Source of the DNA: Spirochaetota bacterium | GTDB taxonomy: Bacteria; Spirochaetota; B62-G9 | Assembly (NCBI GenBank): GCA_026990615.1 | Contig: JALXDB010000306.1 | Coordinates: forward strand, 1-5,470 | Direction of reading: 5' to 3' | Length of the DNA: 5,470 nt | Shown: piece after piece, positions 5,301 through 5,470 of the stretch | Layout: each line of letters opens with the position of its first letter | Position numbering within the stretch: the first letter of the stretch is position 1 | Position numbers and translations under genes: made by a program | The notes under the pieces: generated by a model | Seen by the model: the letters and a program-made list of their open reading frames with translations, nothing else | What the model was told of the DNA's origin: nothing | The model's database searches: none

Positions 5301-5470
5301 CTACATAGTATAACTATGATAAATGAAATCTACAAGCTCGCCTTTTTTTACACCTTCCCTGTTTTCGTCTACTATGATAAAGCCATCTCCCTTTAGAAGA
5401 GGTCCAATAACACCGGACTTACTGTATACAGGCATGACCTGGTACTGGCTGTTTGAAGATTCGTTAGAAG
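5301..5470 (-). CDS. moeA: C-terminal end of a second MoeA (partial)
   Basis: Only the last 55 residues are in the window; the gene runs off the right edge and its first full codon is at 5468-5466. The visible part fits domain IV of MoeA: YQVMPVYSKSGVIGPLLKGDGFIIVDENREGVKKGELVDF. The family marks are SKSG (16-19), GDGFIIV (27-33) and EGVKKGE (38-44). Domain IV is the small beta-barrel that completes the MoeA active-site cleft. The next gene encodes a complete MoeA fused to a PBP-like domain, so this is a second, distinct MoeA copy placed upstream in the same operon. Its N-terminal domains, start and any further fusion cannot be seen. The tail after VDF (IYHSYTM) is a few residues longer than the motif and not conserved. 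Confidence in the family is good despite the short stretch. Confidence 0.82.
   Translation of the reverse strand, partial: SNESSNSQYQVMPVYSKSGVIGPLLKGDGFIIVDENREGVKKGELVDFIYHSYTM
5304..5335 (-). promoter_or_regulatory. Tentative internal promoter overlapped by an inverted repeat
   Basis: On the minus strand TTGTAG (5335-5330) and TATACT (5312-5307) are 17 nt apart, inside the 3' end of the upstream moeA. The -10 matches the sigma-70 consensus at 5 of 6 positions, but the -35 matches only 3 of 6. The perfect inverted repeat CATAGT-ATA-ACTATG (5304-5318) covers the -10, which would suit an operator. It does not match the ModE box I know. This is a weak call in AT-rich DNA. Confidence 0.18.

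Overview
The window holds most of a molybdenum/tungsten cofactor (molybdopterin) gene cluster. All of its genes are on the minus strand, so it reads from right to left. Transcription order is: the 3' end of a moeA gene (5470 to 5301), a second moeA whose product carries a periplasmic-binding-protein-like C-terminal domain (5226 to 3301), moaA (3284 to 2310), moaC (2271 to 1777) and a mogA/moaB-family gene (1772 to 1278). The last four are packed with gaps of 4 to 38 nt and look co-transcribed. The main promoter must lie beyond the right edge of the window.

Together the genes cover the first and last parts of the pathway. MoaA and MoaC convert GTP to cPMP. The Mog-type protein adenylylates molybdopterin, and the MoeA proteins insert the metal. 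The middle step (moaD/moaE and MoeB-type activation of MoaD) is not in the window. The extra MoeA with a built-in ligand-binding-like domain suggests metal oxyanion selection or sensing, possibly molybdate versus tungstate. That role is inferred, not shown.

Left of the cluster lies a 505-nt gap (773 to 1277 in large part, 764 to 1277 in full) that is AT-rich and non-coding. It contains a long imperfect hairpin (1146 to 1218) with CACCGATG-type arms, a third copy of the arm at 1047, a GC-rich hairpin (800 to 834) and an 11-bp direct repeat. Then comes an unrecognised minus-strand gene for a 144-residue protein with one N-terminal hydrophobic segment (329 to 763). At the left edge is the plus-strand 3' end of a gene whose product ends in a FlgD-Ig/gliding-type C-terminal domain (2 to 214), convergent with the 144-residue gene.

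The organism looks like an AT-leaning bacterium, probably anaerobic. MoeA with a PBP-like domain is common in anaerobic bacteria and archaea. C-terminal FlgD-Ig-like tails on secreted proteins are typical of deep-branching bacterial groups such as FCB-related, Elusimicrobia-like, spirochaete-like or candidate phyla. I cannot name a taxon from this sequence. No rRNA, tRNA, insertion sequence or CRISPR array is visible. The pathway genes are of known families. The least explained parts are the fusion protein's sensor domain, the structured gap and the 144-residue orphan.
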